Below are positions 1 through 5,407 of a stretch of DNA of 11,848 bases, piece after piece. The stretch covers positions 1-11,848 of the forward strand of contig CAMWWA010000023.1 of the NCBI GenBank assembly GCA_947177825.1. Direction: 5' to 3'. Numbering within the stretch: the first letter of the stretch is position 1; each line of letters begins with the position of its first letter. Made by a program: the position numbers and the translations under genes. Below the pieces are notes generated by a model. That model saw only the letters and a program-made list of their open reading frames with translations, ran no database searches and was not told the origin of the DNA. This DNA is from an uncultured Clostridia bacterium (GTDB lineage: Bacteria; Bacillota; Clostridia; Christensenellales; Borkfalkiaceae).

Positions 1-68
1 ATATAACATATATTATCGTAACTTTCATATAAATATGTTACAAACTAACACTTTTAAAATTTTTTAAA

Positions 69-103
69 TTTTTAAAAATGTTATTGACTGACATTTTTTA
101 AAG
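69..103. promoter_or_regulatory. Inverted repeat flanking the -35 box (operator-like)
   Basis: The left arm TTTTTAAAAATGT (69-81) and the right arm ACATTTTTTAAAG (91-103) match as an inverted repeat at 11 of 13 positions. They flank a 9-bp centre that holds the TTGACT -35 hexamer of the promoter at 84-112. A dimeric repressor bound here would block RNA polymerase directly. The whole 1-105 stretch is very AT-rich, with further imperfect palindromic A/T tracts at 49-84, so UP-element or curvature effects are an alternative explanation. The symmetry is seen in the sequence; the operator role is inferred. Confidence 0.4.
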
Positions 104-112
104 TGCTATACT
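84..112 (+). promoter_or_regulatory. Sigma-A-type promoter of the leader/peptide unit
   Basis: The -35 is TTGACT (84-89), followed by a 17-bp spacer and the -10 TATACT (107-112). Each hexamer is one base off consensus. Transcription should start near 118-120, which gives a leader of about 90 nt before the small ORF at 210. A/T tracts upstream of the -35 (50-80) could act as an UP element. Nothing else in 1-83 looks coding. Confidence 0.8.
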
Positions 113-118
113 GCTTGC

Positions 119-209
119 GAAATCAGGAAAACACCTGACGGCAAACTAAAAATTTAAGCGGCTTACCGGAAAAGATAAGCGCCGCAAAAACTTACGGGAG
201 GTAAGATAT
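119..209 (+). promoter_or_regulatory. Structured 5' leader with mutually exclusive hairpins around the SD site
   Basis: Three simple hairpins can be drawn. The first is TCAGG/CCTGA (123-127 with 134-138). The second is GCGG-CTTA (158-165) with TAAG-CG-CCGC (176-185), which has a 2-nt bulge. The third is CTTAC (191-195) with GTAAG (201-205), which places most of the Shine-Dalgarno GGGAGG (196-201) in its loop. CTTACC (162-167) can instead pair with GGTAAG (200-205). That would disrupt the second hairpin and cover the end of the Shine-Dalgarno. This competition is the usual logic of a translational switch (riboswitch, thermosensor or protein-bound leader). It does not match any riboswitch class I can recall, including c-di-GMP-I, preQ1, fluoride and guanidine. 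The pairings are seen in the sequence; regulation is inferred. Confidence 0.45.
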
Positions 210-305
210 ATGTTTATTTACGATAGTCTGAACTATCTGCAAGAGGAAAACGAGGAGCTGGGTGTAAACGCGCTTTCCTACGTCGTCCTGTCCTGCGCAA
301 GATAA
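210..305 (+). CDS. 31-aa small protein of unknown function
   Basis: A 31-codon ORF starts at ATG 210, preceded by the strong ribosome site GGGAGG (196-201) at 8-nt spacing, and ends in TAA. It lies between a near-consensus promoter and a 12-bp-stem terminator, so it is probably the only ORF of its transcript. The N-terminal part is acidic and polar (MFIYDSLNYLQEENEEL). The C-terminal part is hydrophobic and ends SYVVLSCAR, with a single Cys three residues from the end. It has no signal peptide and is too short for a normal membrane helix. The N-terminal acidic and C-terminal hydrophobic/Cys layout recalls leader-core peptides or signalling peptides, but no maturation enzyme, transporter or kinase lies beside it. 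The alternatives are a regulatory leader peptide or a dual-function sRNA. The start is well supported; the function is unknown. Confidence 0.65.
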   Translation: MFIYDSLNYLQEENEELGVNALSYVVLSCAR

Positions 306-349
306 TTTATCAAACGCAAAAGAAAAAGTATGATATGAGAGAATATTGT

Positions 350-390
350 GCCGTCCGCGCGCATTGCCGCGCGGACGGCATTATTTATTT
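350..390 (+). terminator. Intrinsic terminator of the peptide unit
   Basis: A perfect 12-bp GC-rich stem, GCCGTCCGCGCG (350-361) with CGCGCGGACGGC (368-379), has a 6-nt loop and is followed by ATTATTTATTT. It closes a transcript of about 270 nt starting near 119. Its T-tract supplies the first bases of the next promoter's -35 box. Confidence 0.88.
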
Positions 391-417
391 GACTTTCGGC
401 GAAATTTGATTTATTAT
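389..417 (+). promoter_or_regulatory. Promoter of the two-gene membrane-protein operon
   Basis: The -35 TTGACT (389-394), a 17-bp spacer and the -10 TATTAT (412-417) form a good sigma-A promoter. A start 7-11 bases past the -10 falls at 424-428, at or within 4 bases of the ATG at 428. The mRNA would then be leaderless or nearly so. No convincing Shine-Dalgarno precedes that ATG. Confidence 0.65.
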
Positions 418-427
418 ACGGATTGAG

Positions 428-1102
428 ATGATTAAGTTCGACGGTGCCGAAACGACCGCCGCATTGCAGCGGCGCAGAATATACAGGTGCACAGGCATAA
501 TGTTCTTCGTCGCGCTGATAATATACGGCGTAATTATTGCGACTTGTTCCAAATGCGCCGAAAGCAACGGGGAATTGTTTTTATCATTTCTGTGCATCTA
601 TTTAATGGCGTTGCTGTCGTTCGTTTTCTTTATGATTTTTTTCGGCGCCAAACCCGGCAAAGAGCTAAACCATCTGGTTTGCAAAACTATTGCCGATGCG
701 TTTTACGCCAGAGAGGATATTTTAAGGGGCGGCAATATCCGCTTCACCGTCGTCTATTCGGGCGATATACTCACACTTTCGCGCGAAGGCTATACGGGCG
801 AAATTATCATATCCCCCGCCTCATTCAGGGACGGTAAAACGGTTGCGGACGGCGGAGCGGAAATATCGTTCGATTTGTCCGCGCTCAAAGCCGCGCCGTC
901 GGTCTACTCCTCCGCGGGCGAAAAACTTTTGCAGTTTTTGCAGGCTTACTACCTTGTAAACGCGCAAAAGCTCAACGCGGGCAGCGTGACGGTAACCGAC
1001 GATACGGGCGGCGCACCGCGCGAAATCGCACTGGTTGCAAACGGCAATCCCGTCGGCACGGACGGAAATTACTATATTAAAAGAGGGCTTATAAATGATT
1101 GA
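428..1102 (+). CDS. Two-helix membrane protein of unknown family (paralogue A)
   Basis: A 224-aa protein that I do not recognise. Residues 21-39 and 50-72 are hydrophobic helices joined by a short loop containing C40 and C43. The rest (about 75-224) is a soluble, beta-rich domain, probably cytosolic. It shares its layout and several motifs with the next gene: a GG turn and a GD-x-L-x-L-x-R strand (residues 101-119), and the C-terminal end YYIKRGLIN. The two are therefore diverged tandem duplicates. The start at 428 is supported by alignment of the N-termini of the two proteins (both begin MI and reach the first helix at the same point), although no clear ribosome site precedes it. The stop overlaps the next start by 8 nt (ATGATTGA), which suggests translational coupling. 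The architecture would suit a membrane-tethered sensor or scaffold, but no function can be assigned. Confidence 0.75.
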   Translation: MIKFDGAETTAALQRRRIYRCTGIMFFVALIIYGVIIATCSKCAESNGELFLSFLCIYLMALLSFVFFMIFFGAKPGKELNHLVCKTIADAFYAREDILRGGNIRFTVVYSGDILTLSREGYTGEIIISPASFRDGKTVADGGAEISFDLSALKAAPSVYSSAGEKLLQFLQAYYLVNAQKLNAGSVTVTDDTGGAPREIALVANGNPVGTDGNYYIKRGLIND

Positions 1103-1712
1103 CTTATCCGCACCCGAAATGCAATCGACCTTTAAAAAATTGCAGAGAGTTTCGCTTATCACAAACATAGTTATGTGCGTGATTGCAGTTGCGTGCGCGG
1201 CGATAGCCATCTGGCTTGCCACCCTTTCGCGCTACTACACCGACTGGACGGTAATAATGTTTTACGTGCTGCTTACTCTTATAGCCGCGTATATGGTGTT
1301 CATTCTCGTATGGGAATTCAAAGTCCGCAAGGGCTACCGCGCGACCATGCACCGCTACGTTGCCGAAGGATTTGACGGCGGCAAGCTTTTGCAGGGCGGA
1401 CGCACCGCAAATCTGGAGCTTTCGATTGCCGGCGACAACCTGGTGCTGATGCGCGCGGAGCACGGCAAATACGTGCAGTTCGACCTTGCCTCGGTTATGT
1501 CCTATTCGAGTGTGTGCGGATATATCGTCAAGTGTATAAAGGATTACGTTTACGATTACTACTATCTTGCCGCAGGGCGAGGCGAAGTTGACTGCGTAAA
1601 GCTTGTCAACAACGTTCACGGCAAGGCAAAGGAGTACGTCGTCGTAGAGGGCGGCAGCCCCGTCAGGGACAGGTCTAAAAGCTTTTATATAAAGAACGGC
1701 GTATTGAATTGA
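1095..1712 (+). CDS. Two-helix membrane protein of unknown family (paralogue B)
   Basis: A 205-aa protein, homologous to the gene just upstream. Hydrophobic helices span about residues 20-42 and 51-73. The soluble domain carries the matching GG turn (101-102), the GD-x-L-x-L-x-R strand (113-120) and the C-terminal FYIKNGVLN. Between 75 and 100 there is a basic then glycine-rich linker. The ribosome site AGAGGG sits 7 nt before the ATG inside the end of paralogue A, and the two frames overlap by 8 nt. Pairwise conservation of the membrane part plus the C-terminal motif suggests the two may form a hetero-oligomer; this is inference. The gene is followed directly by a strong terminator, so the operon is bicistronic. 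Function unknown. Confidence 0.77.
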   Translation: MIDLSAPEMQSTFKKLQRVSLITNIVMCVIAVACAAIAIWLATLSRYYTDWTVIMFYVLLTLIAAYMVFILVWEFKVRKGYRATMHRYVAEGFDGGKLLQGGRTANLELSIAGDNLVLMRAEHGKYVQFDLASVMSYSSVCGYIVKCIKDYVYDYYYLAAGRGEVDCVKLVNNVHGKAKEYVVVEGGSPVRDRSKSFYIKNGVLN

Positions 1713-1725
1713 TTGATGCAATATC

Positions 1726-1757
1726 AAAGGGGACGGCAAACTTGCCGTCCCCTTTTT
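1726..1757 (+). terminator. Intrinsic terminator between convergent genes
   Basis: A 13-bp stem AAAGGGGACGGCA (1726-1738) with TGCCGTCCCCTTT (1743-1755), a 4-nt loop, and a T-run continuing to 1757. It ends the two-gene plus-strand operon 14 bp after its last stop. It also lies just past the minus-strand gene ending at 1761, so it may serve both directions, although the T-run is better on the plus strand. Confidence 0.88.
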
Positions 1758-1760
1758 AAT

Positions 1761-1925
1761 TTAATTATCTACTTTACTTTTCTTTTCCCCGACGTATTCG
1801 GCGTGGAAGCGCGCCACCTCTTCGGGGTCTACCGAAATCTTCTGCAGCGCCCCCGTACACTCGTTGGCGCTTGCACCGCCCTCAAAAACCTCGTTTATAA
1901 TTTTTTTACTGTTCTTCTTACCCAT
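1761..1925 (-). CDS. 54-aa small basic/acidic protein, hypothetical
   Basis: The ORF runs from ATG at 1925 to TAA at 1761. The protein starts MGKKNSKKIINEVFEGG, has a central ECTGALQKISVDPEEVARF segment and ends in a Lys-rich tail (GEKKSKVDN). Codon use resembles the neighbouring genes and the ORF fills the gap exactly up to the terminator at 1726, which favours a real gene. No good Shine-Dalgarno precedes the ATG. It follows the HTH gene by 38 bp and could be the last member of the DUF2589 cassette or a separate small gene. A TTGACT sits 26-31 bp upstream of the ATG, but no usable -10 leaves room for transcription to begin before the start. It resembles no family I can name. Confidence 0.5.
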   Translation of the reverse strand: MGKKNSKKIINEVFEGGASANECTGALQKISVDPEEVARFHAEYVGEKKSKVDN

Positions 1926-1963
1926 ATAAACAGTGTGGGCAATTAGTCAATAACTTATGCGTT

Positions 1964-2314
1964 TTACCCGTTCTGCCCCGTGTAGTTAGTATGAAAAATC
2001 TTGCGGAGCAACGAATGTGCGGCGGAAGATTTGATATCTCCGGATTGCGCCAGAAATTCCAGTGAATACCTTATAAGGTTGACGTTATCCCTGGTAAGGA
2101 TACGCCTTTCGAAACTGAAGCAGGCGCTTAGCTCCACCCCTCCGCCCTTACCCGCATAAGTAAATATGGGGAAATGGTATTGCAGGTCCGCTATGTCGCG
2201 CTTGACGGTATGCACGCACACGCCCAGCTCGACGGAAATATTCAAAATGGTCGTTCTGCCGCACCGCAAAAGCAGGTTCAGCAATTCCATTTGTCTGTCG
2301 TATTTTTTACTCAT
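1964..2314 (-). CDS. Stand-alone HTH protein, DeoR/YafY (HTH_11)-like
   Basis: A 116-aa protein whose first ~60 residues form a winged helix-turn-helix of the type found at the N-terminus of DeoR and YafY/WYL regulators. Visible pieces are the YDRQMELLNLLL helix 1, the turn ISVELGVCVHTVKRDIADL (helix 3, about 34-44) and a wing YAGKGGGVEL (53-62). The usual C-terminal sensor (sugar-binding or WYL) is missing. Instead there are about 45 residues with helices at 74-90 and 97-108. The ATG overlaps the stop of the preceding gene (ATGAGTAA, 8 nt), so it is translationally coupled to the cassette and probably autoregulates it. The effector, if any, is not visible. An anti-repressor-like or purely DNA-binding subunit is equally possible. 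Confidence 0.75.
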   Translation of the reverse strand: MSKKYDRQMELLNLLLRCGRTTILNISVELGVCVHTVKRDIADLQYHFPIFTYAGKGGGVELSACFSFERRILTRDNVNLIRYSLEFLAQSGDIKSSAAHSLLRKIFHTNYTGQNG

Positions 2315-2519
2315 TTATCGTCACATATGTAAAGCCGGATAACACCGACAAATTCAAAAATTGTGACAACGTTTTTGACTCTTTCGTGACAGACGATATT
2401 ACGTCTTTTACCAAATTGGTCAGTTTTGCAATGTCTTCCCAGGTGTTTAAAGCCGCGGATACGACGGCAACGCCGGCTTGGGGACGCGCATTATTTATAT
2501 TGTGGTTTAAGCCGTTCAT
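2307..2519 (-). CDS. 70-aa small protein in the DUF2589 cassette
   Basis: A 70-residue protein of unknown family. An Asn-rich N-terminus (residues 1-11) is followed by a mostly helical region, about 19-60, with an amphipathic pattern (WEDIAKLTNLVKDVISSV). It ends in a beta-prone tail (FTYVTINE). It contains no Cys and no transmembrane segment. It starts 9 nt after the stop of the 180-aa gene, with only a weak purine-rich ribosome site (GAG-AAAAAG), and overlaps the HTH gene that follows. Position and size suggest a structural or accessory subunit. Nothing in the sequence supports a specific role. Confidence 0.65.
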   Translation of the reverse strand: MNGLNHNINNARPQAGVAVVSAALNTWEDIAKLTNLVKDVISSVTKESKTLSQFLNLSVLSGFTYVTINE

Positions 2520-2528
2520 TACTTTTTC

Positions 2529-3071
2529 TCAATAGTTTATTACGCCCGCCTGGGGCAGGACGGAATCGAATACCGCCCTTAAATTGAATATTCCCACTAT
2601 GCCGACGAGCTGGGCATAGTAAGGCTTTAACGCGTCGGTGGAGCGCGCTATGGAAATCATAGTATCAACGGCGTTTACCCCCTGCGGGATATCGCCGTTG
2701 AACGTTATGATTTGCGCCGCCAGCTGACGGCAGGCGTCCGCACACTCGGTAAAGGTTTTATCGTATTTTTCCAGATAGGTTTTCACCTTCTGCTGAACGC
2801 GTTCTATGCAGCCCGCCGCGAATATATCGCGTTCCTTGCGTGCGCTGTGCCGCGTTTGTCCCTTCCCGTCAAACGAGATAAGTTTTTGCAGTTCCACCGC
2901 CACGTCGGAAGAAATAGTCAATCTCTGTCCGTCCGCGAGGTCCTGCAATTTATTCAGATACGTTTCAACCGAGTGCGCGTATGCGCCCACCGCGTTTTTA
3001 AGCTGCGGCGTCAGGCTTGAGATTTCGCCAAGCAGCCCGTTAAGCTGCAAGTAAACCGCATAATTGAGCAT
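2529..3071 (-). CDS. 180-aa helical protein in the DUF2589 cassette
   Basis: A 180-aa soluble protein of unknown family, nearly all predicted helix. The first ~45 residues form an amphipathic helix or coiled-coil-like segment, a charged region with a basic patch follows at 70-82 (KGQTRHSARKERD), and long helices lie at 87-122 and 131-170. Cys residues at 88, 110 and 114 are not arranged like a metal site. The ATG directly follows the TAA of the gene upstream (TAAATG), so translation is very likely coupled. It has no signal peptide or transmembrane helix. A helical partner for the two DUF2589-type proteins is the simplest reading, but this rests on genomic position alone. Confidence 0.72.
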   Translation of the reverse strand: MLNYAVYLQLNGLLGEISSLTPQLKNAVGAYAHSVETYLNKLQDLADGQRLTISSDVAVELQKLISFDGKGQTRHSARKERDIFAAGCIERVQQKVKTYLEKYDKTFTECADACRQLAAQIITFNGDIPQGVNAVDTMISIARSTDALKPYYAQLVGIVGIFNLRAVFDSVLPQAGVINY

Positions 3072-3932
3072 TTACGACAGCGAGAGGTAACGCTTTTCGC
3101 GTCCGTTCTCCCCCTCCTCCACAATCAGGGACAAATCCTGTTCCTTGACTTTAAGCTTTATGTGCATAAGGCAGTCCTTGGTTGCGTACTCGTTCATCTG
3201 CACCGTGTTTATGTCCACCTGAACGGCGGCGTTGGAGCGCATGATTTTTTTGAACTCGAAGAACATCAGATTGCCTATATACTTTGAAGCGGACACAACC
3301 GCGTCGTCGTCGGAAAAAGGGCTCATCCCCTTTTTATAAGTTGCGGTGTCGCGCTTTATTTCCCTTTCTAGACAGCGGATAAACTCGTCCGACAAGTCCA
3401 GGATTTTAACCAGGTCATAGTTATAGGTGTCCAGATAGTTTTTTATATCGGCTATAATTTTTTCGGTTATCTGCTTTGCCGATACGCCGAACTCTTCCAG
3501 CTGCTCGTCCGTGAAGGACGCGTTATACGCCGTAACGGACTCCTTTTTCTTTGCCCCGCTTCCGTTGGTCTCCACGCGCATCATTTCGCGCGAACGGTAT
3601 TCTTCCGCCTCCTTCTGATTCTGCTCCTCCCGGCTCTTTAAGAAGGAATATTTATAGTTGCGGACGAGTAATACGGGCAGTTTTGTCTTTATTGCATTGA
3701 ACAGCTCTTCTTTTTGCTCCTCGAATTCGTCCGAACTTTTTTTAATTCCCACAATCATAACGGGAACGTCCACTTCGGCGCTCTCGATAATGTAGTGCGG
3801 TATAGGCATATTTTTTACGAAAGGGTCGGCGTGATACAGTTCGCTGGTGCTTGCCGCATACGCGTCGGCATTCGAGCGCGCGGTGGCAACGTCGGAGATA
3901 ATTTGTCCTATAAATGTAGAAAGCTCAACCAT
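3072..3932 (-). CDS. 286-aa companion of the DUF2589 protein
   Basis: A 286-aa soluble protein. Its N-terminus (residues 1-62) has the pattern LSTFIGQIISDVATAR, then NMPIPHYIIE and AEVDVPVMIVGI. This resembles proteins commonly encoded beside DUF2589 proteins and partly echoes the DUF2589 plan: an N-terminal helix followed by a P-x-P-centred beta segment. A charged, coiled-coil-prone region spans 66-125. A helical middle (141-195) follows, then a beta-rich C-terminus (235-272). The ribosome site is GGCAGG, 9 nt before the ATG. The gene begins 13 bp after the stop of the DUF2589 gene. I infer that the two proteins act as a pair, perhaps co-assembling through their N-terminal parts. No catalytic motif is visible and the biochemical role is unknown. 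Confidence 0.72.
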   Translation of the reverse strand: MVELSTFIGQIISDVATARSNADAYAASTSELYHADPFVKNMPIPHYIIESAEVDVPVMIVGIKKSSDEFEEQKEELFNAIKTKLPVLLVRNYKYSFLKSREEQNQKEAEEYRSREMMRVETNGSGAKKKESVTAYNASFTDEQLEEFGVSAKQITEKIIADIKNYLDTYNYDLVKILDLSDEFIRCLEREIKRDTATYKKGMSPFSDDDAVVSASKYIGNLMFFEFKKIMRSNAAVQVDINTVQMNEYATKDCLMHIKLKVKEQDLSLIVEEGENGREKRYLSLS

Positions 3933-3945
3933 AATTTACCTGCCT

Positions 3946-4872
3946 TTACGCCGCTTTCCCGCCTTCCTCTTTTCCGCCCGCTTCTTTTTCGCCCGCTTCG
4001 TTTCCTCCCGAAAGCTTGGGAACGATGCTTTCCTCGAGGACGTCGAGAATTCTGCTCATACCTGCGGGAAGGTCGTCCTGTACCGCGTGGATTTTGATGT
4101 TGAGCGAGTATTCCTTTTTAACTTCCTCGGTCGTGGACTTCTTCTGCTGGTGGGAAACGGACGCATTCATATTGATGTTGCCGCTAAAGAAGAAACCCTT
4201 TTTCTTAGCGCTTGCACTCACACTGGCGTCCACGTTCGTATCGCTCGTATTTGAAGAGTTGTAAATCGAATTAATTTTAACGTTCAGCTCGATGTCCGTG
4301 GTAGCTACGCGGATGAAGGGTATGGGCACGATGGTGAGCAGGGGAACCTGCAAAGTCATATCCTGGAACTTTGCGGGAGTCGCCTTTGAGCCCGCCACTT
4401 TCTTTATGGCAATATTCGCGCCTTCGCCGGTTGCGGTTTTTGCGGTTACGTTCACACTGTCTTGGCCCTTGAGCTTTGCCATAAGCTTGTCCTCTCCGCC
4501 GATGATGTTGACCGCGCTTATTGCACCGTTTGAATCGACTGTGAAGCTAAGCTTTACTTCGGGTAATCCATCCACAGTGTACCCGCCTTTGTTGAGCTCG
4601 TCTTCGTCGTAGCCCTTTCCGCCGCCGGTTATTTCAACGCGGTAAGAGTCGGGCGTTGCCGCACGGTAGGGCGCAACCTCTTTGGGATACTTGAAATCCA
4701 CGTATACGGGCTTTACCGTATTCCCGTTCTCGTCGTTCTGAAAGCCCACGTTCTTAATGAAATCAACCGTGGTCAGGGACGAATTGTTCTGTGCGCTTAC
4801 AACCGCGTTGAGCGCACCGCCTATAATTTTGTCAAACGCTATGCTTGACATTTCTTCTGCAGGATTAAACAT
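3946..4872 (-). CDS. DUF2589 family protein with inserted beta domain
   Basis: A 308-aa protein. The ends match the DUF2589 pattern as I know it: SIAFDKIIGGALNAVVSAQ (10-28) with TVDFIKNVGF (35-44), then QVPLLTIVPIPFIRVATTDI (175-194), and SLNIKIHAVQDDLPAGMSRI (256-275). Between the two core blocks, about residues 70-165 form an extra beta-rich segment with GGGKGYDED and AVNIIGGED turns. This is like the Gly-Gly-x-Gly-Tyr repeats of phage and surface fibre proteins. A low-complexity Glu/Gly/Lys tail covers 288-308. There is no signal peptide or transmembrane helix. The ribosome site GGAGG sits 8-9 nt before the ATG. The gene is first in the cassette, after the upstream operon's terminator. 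No function is established for the family that I can cite. A structural or assembly role is inference. Confidence 0.82.
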   Translation of the reverse strand: MFNPAEEMSSIAFDKIIGGALNAVVSAQNNSSLTTVDFIKNVGFQNDENGNTVKPVYVDFKYPKEVAPYRAATPDSYRVEITGGGKGYDEDELNKGGYTVDGLPEVKLSFTVDSNGAISAVNIIGGEDKLMAKLKGQDSVNVTAKTATGEGANIAIKKVAGSKATPAKFQDMTLQVPLLTIVPIPFIRVATTDIELNVKINSIYNSSNTSDTNVDASVSASAKKKGFFFSGNINMNASVSHQQKKSTTEEVKKEYSLNIKIHAVQDDLPAGMSRILDVLEESIVPKLSGGNEAGEKEAGGKEEGGKAA

Positions 4873-4955
4873 GAGATTATTCCTCCAATTTATTATTTTG
4901 CTTTCCGGATAGCGTTTTTCAATTTAAAGCTTAAAGGTGCCATACGGTTGCGACA

Positions 4956-4992
4956 ATAAAAAAACTTTCCGCAAAAATTTTTACGGAAAGTT
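4956..4992 (-). terminator. Terminator of the trpS-to-tautomerase operon
   Basis: On the minus strand AACTTTCCG (4992-4984) pairs with CGGAAAGTT (4971-4963) across an A/T loop, followed by TTTTTATTG. It lies 45 bp after the tautomerase stop and 90 bp before the DUF2589 start, which separates the two operons. The remaining ~80 bp ahead of the DUF2589 gene must hold its promoter, but I see no hexamer pair good enough to call. Confidence 0.82.
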
Positions 4993-5037
4993 AAATCTTT
5001 TTATTAAATTAAATCCGGCTCAACACGCCCCCGCGCA

Positions 5038-5379
5038 TCAGAAATTCGAGCCGTTCCACCCCCAGTCCTTCAACCCGTGATACGTGACGTAGACGCATTC
5101 GGCGTGAATGCCCGCCTCCTCCGAGAGGATACGGCATATCTCTCCCGTCATTTTGGAATAGTCTGCTGGCGACGCGCTGCCGAAAAGGCTTACTTCGACG
5201 TAAGCGCCCTTTTCTAATCTCTTGCCGCCAAAATACAAATCGTAATTCTCCTGAAAGCCCACCATTAAGTAGGTCTCACCCTTGTGAAGAATGGAAACCG
5301 CCTTTCCAAGCTTCTGTTTGATTTTTTCCTTCTTTTCCTCCGTAAGTTTTACGGTCAGTTTACTGTCGATAAATGGCAT
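5038..5379 (-). CDS. MIF-family tautomerase
   Basis: A 113-aa protein of the macrophage migration inhibitory factor branch of the tautomerase superfamily, at the usual family length (about 115). Pro2, which becomes N-terminal after Met removal and acts as the catalytic base for keto-enol tautomerisation of phenylpyruvate-like substrates, is present (MPFIDSKLTVKL). Lys33 sits where MIF proteins carry the second catalytic lysine. The ending WGWNGSNF matches the family's C-terminal strand. The CxxC oxidoreductase motif of animal MIF is absent. Such proteins are cytosolic trimers. The ribosome site AAAGGAG precedes the ATG. The gene is last in the trpS operon, 28 bp after the rRNA methyltransferase. 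The physiological substrate in bacteria is not known. Confidence 0.88.
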   Translation of the reverse strand: MPFIDSKLTVKLTEEKKEKIKQKLGKAVSILHKGETYLMVGFQENYDLYFGGKRLEKGAYVEVSLFGSASPADYSKMTGEICRILSEEAGIHAECVYVTYHGLKDWGWNGSNF

Positions 5380-5407
5380 ATAATATTACTCCTTTATAAT
5401 TTTTTCC

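Noticed and set aside
117..185. c-di-GMP-I riboswitch-like strings (GACGGCAAACT, GGCTTACCG) in the leader
   Set aside because: The strings recall the 3' half of the GEMM motif, but no 5' strand can form its P1 stem, the second helix is far too short and the GNRA tetraloop is missing.
1713..1946. Plus-strand ORF over the terminator and the 54-aa gene
   Set aside because: It begins inside the gap before a strong terminator, has no ribosome site, and its product has no natural composition. The minus-strand reading is better.
1926..1957. TTGACT upstream of the 54-aa gene as its own promoter
   Set aside because: The only -10-like bases overlap the start codon, so transcription would begin inside the coding sequence.
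2472..2560. Shared PQAGV in the 70-aa and 180-aa cassette proteins
   Set aside because: A five-residue match at unrelated positions (near the N-terminus in one, the C-terminus in the other), with no surrounding similarity, is most likely chance.
4892..4922. Possible promoter TTGAAA / AATAAT for the DUF2589 cassette
   Set aside because: The spacer is 19 bp and the start would fall inside the ribosome-binding site at 4881-4886, so the mRNA would lack it.
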